Origin: an uncultured Oscillospiraceae bacterium | Lineage (GTDB): Bacteria; Bacillota; Clostridia; Oscillospirales; Acutalibacteraceae | Length of the DNA stretch: 12,539 nt | Direction: 5' to 3' | Assembly: GCA_900554525.1 (NCBI GenBank) | Contig: USHL01000021.1 | Coordinates: 1-12,539 of the forward strand | Part shown: positions 1 through 6,872 of the stretch, piece after piece | Layout of the letters: every line of letters begins with the position of its first letter | Position numbering within the stretch: position 1 is the first letter of the stretch | Program-made: the position numbers and the translations under genes | Notes under the pieces: model-generated | Seen by the model: only the letters and a program-made list of their open reading frames with translations | The model's database searches: none | Told to the model about the DNA's origin: nothing

Positions 1-36
1 GAAACCCTGAAAAACGAGCTGATCGCCGGCTAAACA
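1..36 (+). other. dnaX: Upstream codons of dnaX interrupted by an in-frame TAA stop
   Basis: Read in the same frame as the dnaX gene that follows, the first ten codons give ETLKNELIAG, the stretch that normally sits just before HAYLFTGTRG in DnaX. The codon at 31-33 is TAA, where family members usually have Lys or Arg; a single A-to-T change from AAA would explain it. The true dnaX start lies left of the window. Other genes here end with TAA, so reassignment of TAA is unlikely. Either a nonsense mutation, a base-calling or assembly error, or restart at the GTG at 37. Confidence 0.75.
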
Positions 37-1716
37 GTGCATGCCTACCTCTTCACGGGCACCCGCGGCACCGGCAAGACAAGCTGCGCCAAAATACTGG
101 CAGCGGCGGTCAACTGCCTTGACCCGCAAAACGGCGACCCCTGCGGGAAATGCGAAAGCTGTGTCCGCATAGCGGAGGGTGAAAACACCGATATAGTCGA
201 AATCGACGCGGCTTCAAACAACTCGGTCGATTCGGTGCGTGAGCTGCGCGACCAGGTAAATTTCGCCCCCTCAAATTCAAAATACCGCGTCTACATCATA
301 GACGAAGTCCATATGCTTACCGCCAGCGCCTTCAACGCGCTCCTGAAAACCCTTGAGGAGCCTCCCGCCCATGTCGTTTTCATATTGGCGACCACCGAGG
401 TGCACAAGCTGCCTGCAACCATACTTTCCCGCTGTCAGCGGTTCGACTTCCGCCGTATAGAGCCGGAAAAAATCTGCGGCAGGCTGCGCCACATCGCCGA
501 AAAAGAGGGCTTTACCGTAACCGACGGCGCGGCCTCGCTGATTGCGGCGGCGGCCGACGGCGGCATGCGCGACGCGCTTTCCATACTTGACCTGTGCGCG
601 TCCCACACAAAAAATATAGATGAGGAAACCGTTGAAAATGTCTGCGGAATGGCGGGGAGCGAATACCTGTTCTCGCTTGCCGACGCGCTGAAAGCGCATA
701 ATACCGAAGCGGCGCTTACCCTCATCGACCGCCTGCACTCCGATTCGGTGGATATGCAGCGCCTGCTTTCGGAGCTCATCGGCCATTACCGCGACCTGAT
801 GATAGTAAAAACCGTAAAAAATGCCCCGCCGGTAGTCTGTTCCGCCTCAAAGCTCGAACGTCTCAAAAATCAGTGCGCGGATTACGGCGTTAAAGATATT
901 ATGCACACTTTATCCCTGCTTCAAACCTCGGCGGCCGCAATGCAGTCAGGAAACCGCAGATGCGAAATGGAAATGGCGGCAATGAAAATCTGCAATCCCG
1001 CCCTTTCGGCCGACGCCGCCTCGCTCGAGCGGCGGATATCGGCGCTCGAAAATAAACTGAACAGCCTCGGCAATCTGCCCGCCGGCGCGACCGAAACAGA
1101 AAACAGCGCAATGAAAGCCGCCCCGGAGAACCGTGCCGCGGCGCCTGCCGGCAAAAGCGCCGTTGATTCGGCCCGCTCAGGCAAAACCGCAGATGACGAA
1201 GCTATACCCCTGCCCGAAGCTCCGGACGAGCCTCCCGGCGACCCGGCGGAGCTTTACAGCGACGCGGAACCTTCACCGACCGATGCCGTCGGTATGCCGT
1301 CTTCGTCCCCGCAGGGCAACGAAACAGCGGCGGAGGACAAGCCGGCAGAAAATAAAACGGATTTCTCCGCCCGACCGGCTCAGGCTCCCGCCACGGCAGA
1401 GACTAAGGTTCCCGACGCCGACTGGCTGGAGATAATCCGTCTCTTAAAATCCGCCTGCCCGCTGATTGCCGGCGTGCTTCAGGACTCGTCGGGCTATATA
1501 AAAGGCGGATATCTGCTGATAGACGCGCCCAACAGCCAATTCCGCTCACTGATAAACAGCGGCAACGCACAGTACCGCGACAGCATCCGCAGAGCGGCGC
1601 ACACCGTTCTCGGGCAGGTCTATAAGCTGGGCCCTTACACAAAGCCCGAAAAAACCGAAGGCGAAGATCCGCTTGCCGCCATAGCGCGGCGGCTCAAAAA
1701 TTTCGAGTTGAATTAA
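37..1716 (+). CDS. dnaX: DNA polymerase III subunit gamma/tau (5' end missing or interrupted)
   Basis: Clamp-loader ATPase of the replicative polymerase: it loads the beta clamp and, through its tau C-terminus, links polymerase and helicase. Counting from the GTG at 37, the AAA+ module shows Walker A GTRGTGKT (8-15), the four zinc-binding cysteines (C27, C36, C39, C42), Walker B IIDE (87-90), sensor 1 (ATT at 118-120), the SRC arginine finger (R132) and GMRD with sensor-2 R178. A collar domain runs to about 320, then an acidic Ala/Pro/Glu linker (about 330-450) and a C-terminal tau-like domain. The GTG is only the first possible start after the in-frame TAA at 31-33; it has no Shine-Dalgarno site and skips the conserved N-terminal 25-35 residues, so it is probably not the native start. 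First gene of the dnaX-ybaB-recR operon. Confidence 0.95.
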   Translation: MHAYLFTGTRGTGKTSCAKILAAAVNCLDPQNGDPCGKCESCVRIAEGENTDIVEIDAASNNSVDSVRELRDQVNFAPSNSKYRVYIIDEVHMLTASAFNALLKTLEEPPAHVVFILATTEVHKLPATILSRCQRFDFRRIEPEKICGRLRHIAEKEGFTVTDGAASLIAAAADGGMRDALSILDLCASHTKNIDEETVENVCGMAGSEYLFSLADALKAHNTEAALTLIDRLHSDSVDMQRLLSELIGHYRDLMIVKTVKNAPPVVCSASKLERLKNQCADYGVKDIMHTLSLLQTSAAAMQSGNRRCEMEMAAMKICNPALSADAASLERRISALENKLNSLGNLPAGATETENSAMKAAPENRAAAPAGKSAVDSARSGKTADDEAIPLPEAPDEPPGDPAELYSDAEPSPTDAVGMPSSSPQGNETAAEDKPAENKTDFSARPAQAPATAETKVPDADWLEIIRLLKSACPLIAGVLQDSSGYIKGGYLLIDAPNSQFRSLINSGNAQYRDSIRRAAHTVLGQVYKLGPYTKPEKTEGEDPLAAIARRLKNFELN

Positions 1717-1729
1717 AGGAGTAAATGAA

Positions 1730-2071
1730 ATGAAAGTAAGAATCCCCAATTCCGGCGGACCGGGAAACGTAAACCAGATGCTCAAGCAGGCCCAGAAAAT
1801 GCAGGAGGAGATGGCCGCCCTGCAGGAGGACCTCGAACAGCGCGAATACACCGCCTCGTCGGGCGGCGGATTGATTGAGGTCACGGTAGACGGCAAGCAC
1901 ACCGTAAAAAGCCTTAAAATAAAGCCCGAGGCGATCGACCCCGAAGACCCCGAAATGCTCGAGGACCTCATCACCGTCGCGGTAAACGAGGCTGTCGGCA
2001 GTGCCGTCAGGGATTCCGAGGAAAAAATGGGCGCCATAACCGGCGGGCTTAATATGCCGGGTCTCTTTTAA
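1730..2071 (+). CDS. ybaB: YbaB/EbfC family nucleoid-associated protein
   Basis: Small dimeric DNA-binding protein of the YbaB/EbfC family, thought to help organise the nucleoid and widely encoded between dnaX and recR. The 113 residues show the family pattern: a Gly/Pro-rich N-terminus, a Gln/Glu/Met-rich helix (about 14-40, NQMLKQAQKMQEEM), a central beta part with GGGLIEVTVDG and KSLKIKPEAI, an acidic DPEDPEMLEDL segment and a C-terminal helix, ending GGLNMPGLF. A good ribosome site, AAAGGAG at 1716-1721, overlaps the dnaX stop and is well spaced from the ATG. It lies 13 bases after dnaX and 2 bases before recR. Exact cellular role in this organism is not shown by sequence. Confidence 0.95.
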   Translation: MKVRIPNSGGPGNVNQMLKQAQKMQEEMAALQEDLEQREYTASSGGGLIEVTVDGKHTVKSLKIKPEAIDPEDPEMLEDLITVAVNEAVGSAVRDSEEKMGAITGGLNMPGLF

Positions 2072-2073
2072 AA

Positions 2074-2673
2074 ATGGCTAATAATATCGTTTCCTTAAAC
2101 GAGCTGGTCTCGCAGTTCGAGCGGCTCCCGGGCATCGGCAAAAAAACGGCGCAGCGGCTTGCGTTCCATATATTGGAGCAGCCGCCCGAGCGCGCCGAAA
2201 AGTTCGCAGAGGCGCTCGTAAACGCCCGCCGCAAAATCCACTTCTGCAAAACCTGTCAGGGCTTTACCGACCTTGAGGAATGCGAAATCTGCTCCGACCC
2301 GCGCCGCGACCGCACCGTCATCTGCGTAGTAGCCGAGCCCAAGGACGTTATGGCATTTGAGCGCACGCGCGAATATTCCGGGCTTTACCACGTTCTGCAC
2401 GGTGTGATTTCGCCGATGGACGGCATAACCCCCGACCAGCTGCGCATAAAGGAGCTTATGGCGCGTCTCGGCTCAGGAGAGGTTTCCGAAATAATAATGG
2501 CGACCAATCCGACGGTAGAGGGGGAAGCGACCGCCAGCTATCTTTCCCGCCTTATAAAGCCGATGGGCATAAAGGTCACCCGCCTCGCCTACGGCATACC
2601 GGTGGGCGGCGATCTGGAATACGCCGACGAATACACGCTGGCACGCGCCCTTGAAGGGAGAAACGAAATATGA
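2074..2673 (+). CDS. recR: Recombination protein RecR
   Basis: RecR works with RecO (and RecF) to load RecA on single-stranded gaps during recombinational repair. The 199 residues match the usual family length and domain order: helix-hairpin-helix (about 8-30, FERLPGIGKKTAQRLAF), four-cysteine zinc finger (C58, C61, C70, C73), Toprim domain (about 81-175, with the acidic VVAEP at 86-90 and TNPTVEGEAT), and C-terminal LAYGIPVGGDLEYADEYTL. The ATG begins two bases after the ybaB stop with no clear Shine-Dalgarno site, which suggests translational coupling. Its TGA overlaps the next gene's ATG (ATGA). All visible motifs are intact. Confidence 0.97.
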   Translation: MANNIVSLNELVSQFERLPGIGKKTAQRLAFHILEQPPERAEKFAEALVNARRKIHFCKTCQGFTDLEECEICSDPRRDRTVICVVAEPKDVMAFERTREYSGLYHVLHGVISPMDGITPDQLRIKELMARLGSGEVSEIIMATNPTVEGEATASYLSRLIKPMGIKVTRLAYGIPVGGDLEYADEYTLARALEGRNEI

Positions 2674-2891
2674 TCACCAAGGAAAAGATCGACCGCATAA
2701 ACTTTCTTGCCCGCAAGCAAAAGGCGGAGGGACTCACCGACTGCGAAAAGCAGGAGCAGTATGTCCTGCGCCGCGAATATATAGAAGCATATAAGCAAAG
2801 CCTCGTTTCCCAGCTTGAAAACACTTATATACTGGAAAAGGACGGCACTAAAAGAAAGGTGAAACGCCGCGATGAAACTTCTGCTGACTGA
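2670..2891 (+). CDS. DUF896 domain protein (YnzC family)
   Basis: A 73-residue, highly charged protein of the DUF896/YnzC family, found mainly in Firmicutes; its molecular function is unknown to me. The N-terminal part is a predicted helical hairpin with the family signature KIDRINFLARKQKAEGLT followed by a second helix (EKQEQYVLRREYIEAYKQSL), then a basic tail (KDGTKRKVKRRD) suggestive of nucleic-acid or ribosome contact (inference). The ATG overlaps the recR stop (ATGA at 2670-2673) and is preceded by AGGGAG. Its last 20 bases overlap the start of the dehydrogenase gene. It is plainly part of the dnaX-recR transcript. Confidence 0.9.
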   Translation: MITKEKIDRINFLARKQKAEGLTDCEKQEQYVLRREYIEAYKQSLVSQLENTYILEKDGTKRKVKRRDETSAD

Positions 2892-3819
2892 CTGCGCCAC
2901 ATTGCAGTCCAACGGGGATATCTCCCTCAATCTCTTCAAAAAATTCGGCGAAACCGCCGAATACGAAAACATCAGCCGCTCAAGACTTATTGAAGAAGCG
3001 GCCGACGCCGATATAATCCTCTGCAATAAAACCGTTATAGACAAGCCCGTGCTTGAAGCCGCGAAGAAGCTGAAGCTCATCTGCCTTTTCGCCACCGGCT
3101 ACAACAATATCGACTGCGAAACGGCGCGTGAGCGCGGCGTTACTGTCTGCAACGCAGGCAGCTACTCGACCGACGCGGTGGTTCAGCAGGTCATCGGCTA
3201 TATACTTACATGGTACACAAGAATACCGCAGTATAATTCGTTTGTAAAAAACGGCGGCTGGATAAATTCCTCGGTCTTCTCTCCGCTGGTCTACAATTCG
3301 GATGAGGTGGCAGGCAAGACCATTGGCATCGTCGGCTACGGAAATATAGGCAAAGCGGTCGAAAAGGCGGTGCTGGCACTTAATATGAAGGTGCTTGTAA
3401 ACACCCGCTCCGCCCCGTCGGACGACCCCAAATTCGTCAGCCTTGAAAAGCTGCTCAAAAGCTCGGATATCATCACCCTGCACTGCCCGCTTAATGAGGA
3501 AAGCATAAACATGATGAACGCCGAAACCTTCCGTCTCTGCAAGGACGGCGCCTTCTTCATCAATACCTCGCGCGGCGGCGCGGTAGACGAAGCGGCATTG
3601 GCGGCGGCGCTGAAAAGCGGCAAGCTTGCCGGCGCGGCGGTCGACGTTCTGACCGAGGAGCCCATGTCCAAGGACTGCCCGCTCAAAGACGCGCCCAATC
3701 TTGTCATCACTCCGCATACCGCATGGGCGCCCCTCACAACCCGCAAAAGGCTGGTTCAAATAGTCAGCGACAATATCGAAGCCTTCCTGAACGGCACGCC
3801 CGAAAACCGTGTGGTATAA
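2872..3819 (+). CDS. D-2-hydroxyacid dehydrogenase (NAD(P)-dependent)
   Basis: NAD(P)-dependent oxidoreductase that interconverts a 2-oxoacid and a D-2-hydroxyacid. The 315 residues have the family layout: split catalytic domain (about 1-100 and 285-315), a Rossmann domain with GYGNIG at 155-160, the NTSRGG motif with catalytic Arg234, EEP with Glu263 and TPHTAW with catalytic His282. The FATGYNNID stretch (73-81) is the usual substrate-loop region. The sequence resembles the glycerate/hydroxypyruvate reductase branch, but the substrate cannot be fixed by eye. The ATG at 2872 has AAAGGTG upstream and overlaps the DUF896 gene by 20 bases, so translation is probably coupled. Last gene of the operon, followed by a strong terminator. 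An older SerA-type role is less likely because there is no regulatory ACT domain. Confidence 0.93.
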   Translation: MKLLLTDCATLQSNGDISLNLFKKFGETAEYENISRSRLIEEAADADIILCNKTVIDKPVLEAAKKLKLICLFATGYNNIDCETARERGVTVCNAGSYSTDAVVQQVIGYILTWYTRIPQYNSFVKNGGWINSSVFSPLVYNSDEVAGKTIGIVGYGNIGKAVEKAVLALNMKVLVNTRSAPSDDPKFVSLEKLLKSSDIITLHCPLNEESINMMNAETFRLCKDGAFFINTSRGGAVDEAALAAALKSGKLAGAAVDVLTEEPMSKDCPLKDAPNLVITPHTAWAPLTTRKRLVQIVSDNIEAFLNGTPENRVV

Positions 3820-3823
3820 AAGC

Positions 3824-3853
3824 AACGGCACAGCTTATCGCTGTGCCGTTTTT
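3824..3853 (+). terminator. Rho-independent terminator after the dnaX-recR operon
   Basis: An 11-bp perfect stem, AACGGCACAGC (3824-3834) with its complement at 3840-3850, a 5-base loop (TTATC), and a run of five T at 3849-3853. It begins five bases after the dehydrogenase stop. Read on the minus strand the same hairpin is followed by GCTTTTA, so it may also weakly terminate the convergent transcript ending at 3855. Confidence 0.9.
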
Positions 3854-3854
3854 G

Positions 3855-4478
3855 TTATTCTGTTACGGTTTTACCATCGCCCGAAATATCGCTTGAAGAA
3901 ATATCCGAATTTTCTTCCGAACTGCCGGAACTGCTTGAACTGCCCGAATTATCCGAACTTCCGGAGCTTTCTCCGCTTGAAGAGCTTCCCGAGCTGTCAG
4001 CCCCCGAACCGGGCTCGGAGGTTACAGGCGGCTCGGGCGGCTTGCGGGTAAGCACGATCTCAACGCGGTTCAGGCTGTTATTCACTGTAGTAAGCGAAAT
4101 ATCGCGGCTGCCCGAAGTCACCGTATAGCCCGACGGCAGGGTAAAGCTCAGCGTATAATCGCCGTAAACAAGCCCCTCGCGCGAAAGCTTTCCCGCGCCG
4201 TCGGTCGCGCCCAGATTAACCGTTCCGCCGCTTTTCCTGTTTTTAAGCACCAGCGGCACCCCCGCCACGGGAGCGCCCGCGTCGTCGGTAATGCTGACCT
4301 CAAGGCAGGCCGCCATACGGATATTATGCGGCGTCGCGATGACCGCCAGCGGCCACTGCGGGTCGTGACCGAAATTCATTCTCTCAACGGCGCAGAACTC
4401 CGGACCGTTTTTGTTGCCGACGTGGAAAATCCAGTTATACCCGTTTTTATAGCCCGCGAATACCCCTTTGAAATCCAC
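3855..4478 (-). CDS. C-terminal fragment: end of NlpC/P60-like domain, Cna-B-like domain, Ser-rich tail
   Basis: 207-residue frame from a GTG at 4478 that has no proper ribosome site and so is unlikely to be a real start. Residues 5-57 (GVFAGYKNGYNWIFHVGNKN onward, ending PLAVIATPHNI) look like the end of the peptidase domain, with His19 in the position of the third triad residue. Residues about 58-145 form a beta-sandwich of the Cna-B/SpaA (prealbumin-like) type: LEVSITDDAGAPVAGVPLVL, TDGAGKLSREGLVYGDYTL, ending VEIVLTRK. Residues 150-200 are almost only Ser, Gly, Glu and Asp, resembling surface-protein stalks. No LPXTG sorting motif is seen. Ends at TAA just before the shared hairpin. Confidence 0.6.
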   Translation of the reverse strand: MDFKGVFAGYKNGYNWIFHVGNKNGPEFCAVERMNFGHDPQWPLAVIATPHNIRMAACLEVSITDDAGAPVAGVPLVLKNRKSGGTVNLGATDGAGKLSREGLVYGDYTLSFTLPSGYTVTSGSRDISLTTVNNSLNRVEIVLTRKPPEPPVTSEPGSGADSSGSSSSGESSGSSDNSGSSSSSGSSEENSDISSSDISGDGKTVTE

Positions 4479-5194
4479 TGCTTCGCGGCCTTATACCACG
4501 AATCGGCAAGCGTCGGGCGCTCGGGCCTCGGCAGAGACGAGGTGTCTATCCCCGCGACATTGGGCAGATAGTTGAAATACACATAGGTGACATACGAAGC
4601 GCAGACCAGTCCGCCTCGCTCAAACCGCTTTATGTCGGGATTGCCGTTCAGCGTTTCATAGCCGGTATTCCCGCCGCCGTAGCTGATTTTGGAAAGCCAG
4701 CCTCGCGCCGGCTTGGAGGCGGAAAGCGCGTACTTCCACATCATCCCGTCTGAGCGGTGCTTTTTTATATTGTAGCCGGTATAAATAAGGGCGTCAAGAA
4801 AGACGTTATTGTCTATATCGGTATTGGTATTGTACTTATAATCGCCGTTTGCGGAAGGCTTGTTTACAGCCGGCGGCGCAGGCTCTTTCACATTGTTCTG
4901 CGGTTTTTTCACAGGCGCCCGGCTCACCGTTTCCGAAGAGGACGGTGCCTCGCTGACCGACGGCGTCTCGGAATATACCTCCTCCGGCTGTACCTGCGAC
5001 GAAGCCTCCGGCTCGGCCGCGGTACTGCTCACCGGCTGCTCCGGCTCATTTTTTCCGCCTGCGAAAAACACGGTGACAGCCGTTATCGCCAGTATCAGCG
5101 CAAGCGAAGCGGCGGCAGAAGGCAGCCTGTGCCGCATAATAAATTTCCACGCATCCGAAAACCGCTCGGTTAAAACAGCCCTGATATTTTTCAT
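4376..5194 (-). CDS. N-terminal fragment: anchored NlpC/P60-like peptidase, Cys half
   Basis: 272-residue frame, sensible up to about residue 252. It has a basic cytoplasmic start, one transmembrane helix (about 26-45), an extracytoplasmic Pro/Ser/Glu-rich linker (about 46-115), then a globular domain beginning DNNVFLDALIYTGYNIKKHR. GGLVCASYVTYVYFNYLPNV contains Cys198, placed like the nucleophile of NlpC/P60 cell-wall hydrolases. The last roughly 20 residues (from IKTGITG to SSAPLRE) are out-of-frame reading. The ATG lies three bases after the mtaB stop; an AGGAGA sits inside the end of mtaB, so it is the second gene of that transcript. Without its His-bearing half the product should be inactive as a peptidase. 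Confidence 0.65.
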   Translation of the reverse strand: MKNIRAVLTERFSDAWKFIMRHRLPSAAASLALILAITAVTVFFAGGKNEPEQPVSSTAAEPEASSQVQPEEVYSETPSVSEAPSSSETVSRAPVKKPQNNVKEPAPPAVNKPSANGDYKYNTNTDIDNNVFLDALIYTGYNIKKHRSDGMMWKYALSASKPARGWLSKISYGGGNTGYETLNGNPDIKRFERGGLVCASYVTYVYFNYLPNVAGIDTSSLPRPERPTLADSWYKAAKQWISKGYSRAIKTGITGFSTSATKTVRSSAPLRE

Positions 5195-5197
5195 ATT

Positions 5198-6481
5198 TTA
5201 TACTAACTCTCCTATACAGTAATCCCTTTCGGCAGCGGTAATTTTTACCCGCAGCAGCTTTCCCGGTACCGCTCCCGAGTCCTTCACCCGCACGCGCACA
5301 TAATTCGCGGCGTACCCTTCGGCGTATTCCTCTCCGGCGCCTTCAAACAAAACAGAAAGCATCCGTCCTGTCTGCGCCTTTAAAAACGCGGAGCGCGACA
5401 TGTCGGTCACCTCAGAAATAAGGCGGCTGCGGCGCGCCTTTTCGGCGGCGCTCACCTGCCCCGGCAAAGCGGCGGCCACCGTGCCCGCGCGGCGTGAATA
5501 AGCGAAGATATGCGCCGAGGAAAAGCCTGTCCTCCTCACAAATTCAAGGCTTTCAAGAAACTCCCCCTCGTCCTCACCGGGGAATCCGACCATAATGTCG
5601 GTGGTAACAGCGGCGTTTTCAAAGTCCCTGCGTATGCGTGAAACAAGGTCCGCGTAAAACGCGCCGTCATAACGGCGGTTCATTCTTTTAAGGGTGGCGT
5701 CACATCCTGACTGGAGCGAAAGATGGAACTGCTCGCAGAATTTCTGGTTTGCGGCAAAGCGGCGGAGCATACCGTCGCTTATGTGGTCAGGCTCAAGCGA
5801 GCCGAGACGCACCCGCTTTATCCCGTCTGGAGACGAGGCGGCGTCGACCGCGTCGCAAAGATTGTGTTCGGTTCCCCTGCCGTAGGCGGAAAGATTTATG
5901 CCGACCAGCACTATTTCCGAAAATCCGGCCCTTGCCAGCGTCTCGGCCTCTGTCTTTATTTCTTCTATCGGCCTTGAGCGCACAAAACCGCGCGCGGCGG
6001 GTATGGTGCAGTAGGTGCAGTACCGCTCGCAGCCGTCCTCGATTTTGACATAAGCGCGGGTGCGCCCCGCAAAGCTTTTAACACAAGGGGTATTAAAGCC
6101 CTCCTCCCGCGTGTGGGGAGCTACGGCGAATATCTTTTGGCCGGTTTCAAGAAATTTTTCGGTGTATTCGGCAATTTTTATATGGTCGGTATTCCCGAGC
6201 GTAACGTCGGCGCCAAGCTCACCCGCCTTTTCGGGAAAGGCCTGCGGCATACAGCCGGCAAGCACTACCGCCGCGTTCGGGTGAGAGCGGCGTATGCGGT
6301 GAAAAAGCTGACGGGTTTTGCGGTCGCTTTCGGCAGTGACGGTGCAGGAATTTATCACCGCCGCGTCGAAATCCCCGTCCTCACCGCAAAGCGTGTGCCC
6401 GCGCGACGCAAAGCTTTCGCGCATGACCTCGGTCTCGTACTGATTCACCTTGCAGCCGAGGGTATAAAAAGCGATCTTCAT
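5198..6481 (-). CDS. mtaB: tRNA (N6-L-threonylcarbamoyladenosine(37)-C2)-methylthiotransferase MtaB
   Basis: Radical-SAM methylthiotransferase that converts t6A to ms2t6A at position 37 of ANN-decoding tRNAs, supporting decoding accuracy. 427 residues, normal for the family. The N-terminal UPF0004 domain has its cluster cysteines C10 (TLGCKVNQYE), C46 (NSCTVT) and C77 (AGCMPQ); the radical-SAM cluster is C151-x3-C155-x2-C158 (GCERYCTYCTIP). SLQSG, RMNRRY and DIMVGFPGE follow, and a C-terminal TRAM domain spans about 365-427. NSCTVT plus KVNQYE favours MtaB over MiaB or RimO. I use the ATG at 6481 because AGGAG (6489-6493) sits 7 bases upstream; a TTG six codons earlier would bury that site. 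A strong promoter lies just upstream. Followed three bases later by the NlpC/P60-like gene. Confidence 0.95.
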   Translation of the reverse strand: MKIAFYTLGCKVNQYETEVMRESFASRGHTLCGEDGDFDAAVINSCTVTAESDRKTRQLFHRIRRSHPNAAVVLAGCMPQAFPEKAGELGADVTLGNTDHIKIAEYTEKFLETGQKIFAVAPHTREEGFNTPCVKSFAGRTRAYVKIEDGCERYCTYCTIPAARGFVRSRPIEEIKTEAETLARAGFSEIVLVGINLSAYGRGTEHNLCDAVDAASSPDGIKRVRLGSLEPDHISDGMLRRFAANQKFCEQFHLSLQSGCDATLKRMNRRYDGAFYADLVSRIRRDFENAAVTTDIMVGFPGEDEGEFLESLEFVRRTGFSSAHIFAYSRRAGTVAAALPGQVSAAEKARRSRLISEVTDMSRSAFLKAQTGRMLSVLFEGAGEEYAEGYAANYVRVRVKDSGAVPGKLLRVKITAAERDYCIGELV

Positions 6482-6510
6482 AGTATACTCCTTTTGCAAA
6501 CGGTAAATCT

Positions 6511-6539
6511 ATTATAAACGCCCCGCGAAAAATTTTCAA
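6511..6539 (-). promoter_or_regulatory. Sigma-A-type promoter for mtaB
   Basis: On the minus strand TTGAAA (6539-6534), a 17-base spacer and a perfect TATAAT (6516-6511). This puts the transcription start near 6504, giving a leader of about 23 bases with the AAAGGAG site and the mtaB ATG at 6481. Nearly consensus, so likely constitutive. Confidence 0.75.
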
Positions 6540-6547
6540 CTTAAATA

Positions 6548-6576
6548 TTGAATTTGCGGCGGCTGTATGCTAATAT
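6548..6576 (+). promoter_or_regulatory. Sigma-A-type promoter for the rubredoxin gene
   Basis: TTGAAT at 6548-6553, 17-base spacer, TAATAT at 6571-6576 with an extended -10 TG (6568-6569). It faces away from the mtaB promoter, the two -35 boxes being 8 bases apart. The leader before the rubredoxin ATG would be about 77 bases and contains nested inverted repeats (GGAAAC 6583-6588 with GTTTCC 6620-6625; CCCG 6598-6601 with CGGG 6612-6615) of unknown role. Confidence 0.6.
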
Positions 6577-6659
6577 AGTGACGGAAACGGAAAGTTGCCC
6601 GTGCGCCGCGGCGGGTCGGGTTTCCTCACTGAATTTATGCGGCGGAATGGAGAATTGCT

Positions 6660-6812
6660 ATGAAATATCTGTGCCCCTGCGGCTACGAGTATGACCCGGA
6701 GGTCGGCGATCCCGATAACGGCATCGCTCCCGGCACCGCCTGGGAGGACCTGCCCGAGGATTGGGTCTGCCCCATCTGCGGACTCGGAAAAGACGCATTT
6801 GAAGCCGAATAA
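6660..6812 (+). CDS. Rubredoxin
   Basis: Small mononuclear iron electron carrier, in anaerobes commonly donating to rubrerythrin, superoxide reductase or flavodiiron proteins. 50 residues, the classic length, with GDPDNGIAPGTAWEDLPEDW (16-35) and the second metal pair C37-P-I-C40 followed by GLGKDAFE. The first pair is C5-P-C7, one residue shorter than the usual CxxCGY, yet the rest aligns perfectly, so it is a rubredoxin with a compressed knuckle rather than a chance ORF. The ATG has GGAG seven bases upstream. It stands alone, with its own promoter and terminator and no obvious redox partner beside it. Confidence 0.93.
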   Translation: MKYLCPCGYEYDPEVGDPDNGIAPGTAWEDLPEDWVCPICGLGKDAFEAE

Positions 6813-6817
6813 GCCGT

Positions 6818-6851
6818 AAGCCGCCGTATATTAATACGGCGGCTTGTTTTT
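6818..6851 (+). terminator. Rho-independent terminator after rubredoxin
   Basis: A perfect 12-bp stem, AAGCCGCCGTAT (6818-6829) with its complement at 6834-6845, a 4-base loop and then G followed by TTTTT (6847-6851). It starts six bases after the rubredoxin stop. Also lies downstream of the converging gene ending at 6873, where it could act in reverse. Confidence 0.9.
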
Positions 6852-6872
6852 CGCAAAGCAATTATTTTGAAA

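Larger units (their letters stand above)
3855..5194 (-). pseudogene. Broken gene: membrane-anchored NlpC/P60-like protein with Cna-B-like domain
   Basis: Two overlapping minus-strand reading frames (5194-4376 and 4478-3855) together read as one protein. Frame one carries a transmembrane anchor, a linker and the Cys half of an NlpC/P60-like domain; it goes off-sense after AAKQWISKGYSR. Frame two picks up at GVFAGYKNGYNWIFHVGNKN and continues through the rest. The switch falls on a 12-base stretch (minus strand GGGGTATTCGCG, plus-strand 4455-4466) that encodes KGYSR in one frame and GVFAG in the other, both sensible for their side. The simplest reading is a frame-changing deletion between two copies of this short sequence, removing the GD(I/L)-type strand and the catalytic His normally just before GVFAG. 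It could be a true deletion or an assembly error. The family comparison is from memory, not an alignment. Confidence 0.7.

Noticed and set aside
31..33. Stop-codon reassignment of TAA
   Set aside because: Several intact genes here (ybaB, the dehydrogenase, mtaB, rubredoxin) end with TAA at the expected lengths, so TAA acts as stop.
1080..1420. Programmed frameshift site in dnaX for making gamma
   Set aside because: I looked for an A-rich slippery heptamer with a downstream hairpin in the linker region and found no run of six or more A or A-AAA-AAG type motif.
2980..3831. Minus-strand 283-codon frame opposite the D-2-hydroxyacid dehydrogenase
   Set aside because: Shadow of a gene with intact catalytic residues; no sensible protein motifs, and its start overlaps the terminator hairpin.
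3870..4010. Repeat array in the Ser-rich coding stretch
   Set aside because: The DNA is a degenerate mix of Ser/Gly/Glu codons without a fixed unit or spacer; it is a low-complexity protein tail, not a CRISPR or tandem-repeat locus.
6482..6499. Upstream TTG start giving MtaB six extra residues
   Set aside because: The AGGAG ribosome site lies within those codons and is ideally spaced for the ATG at 6481, where the conserved MKIAFYTLGC begins.
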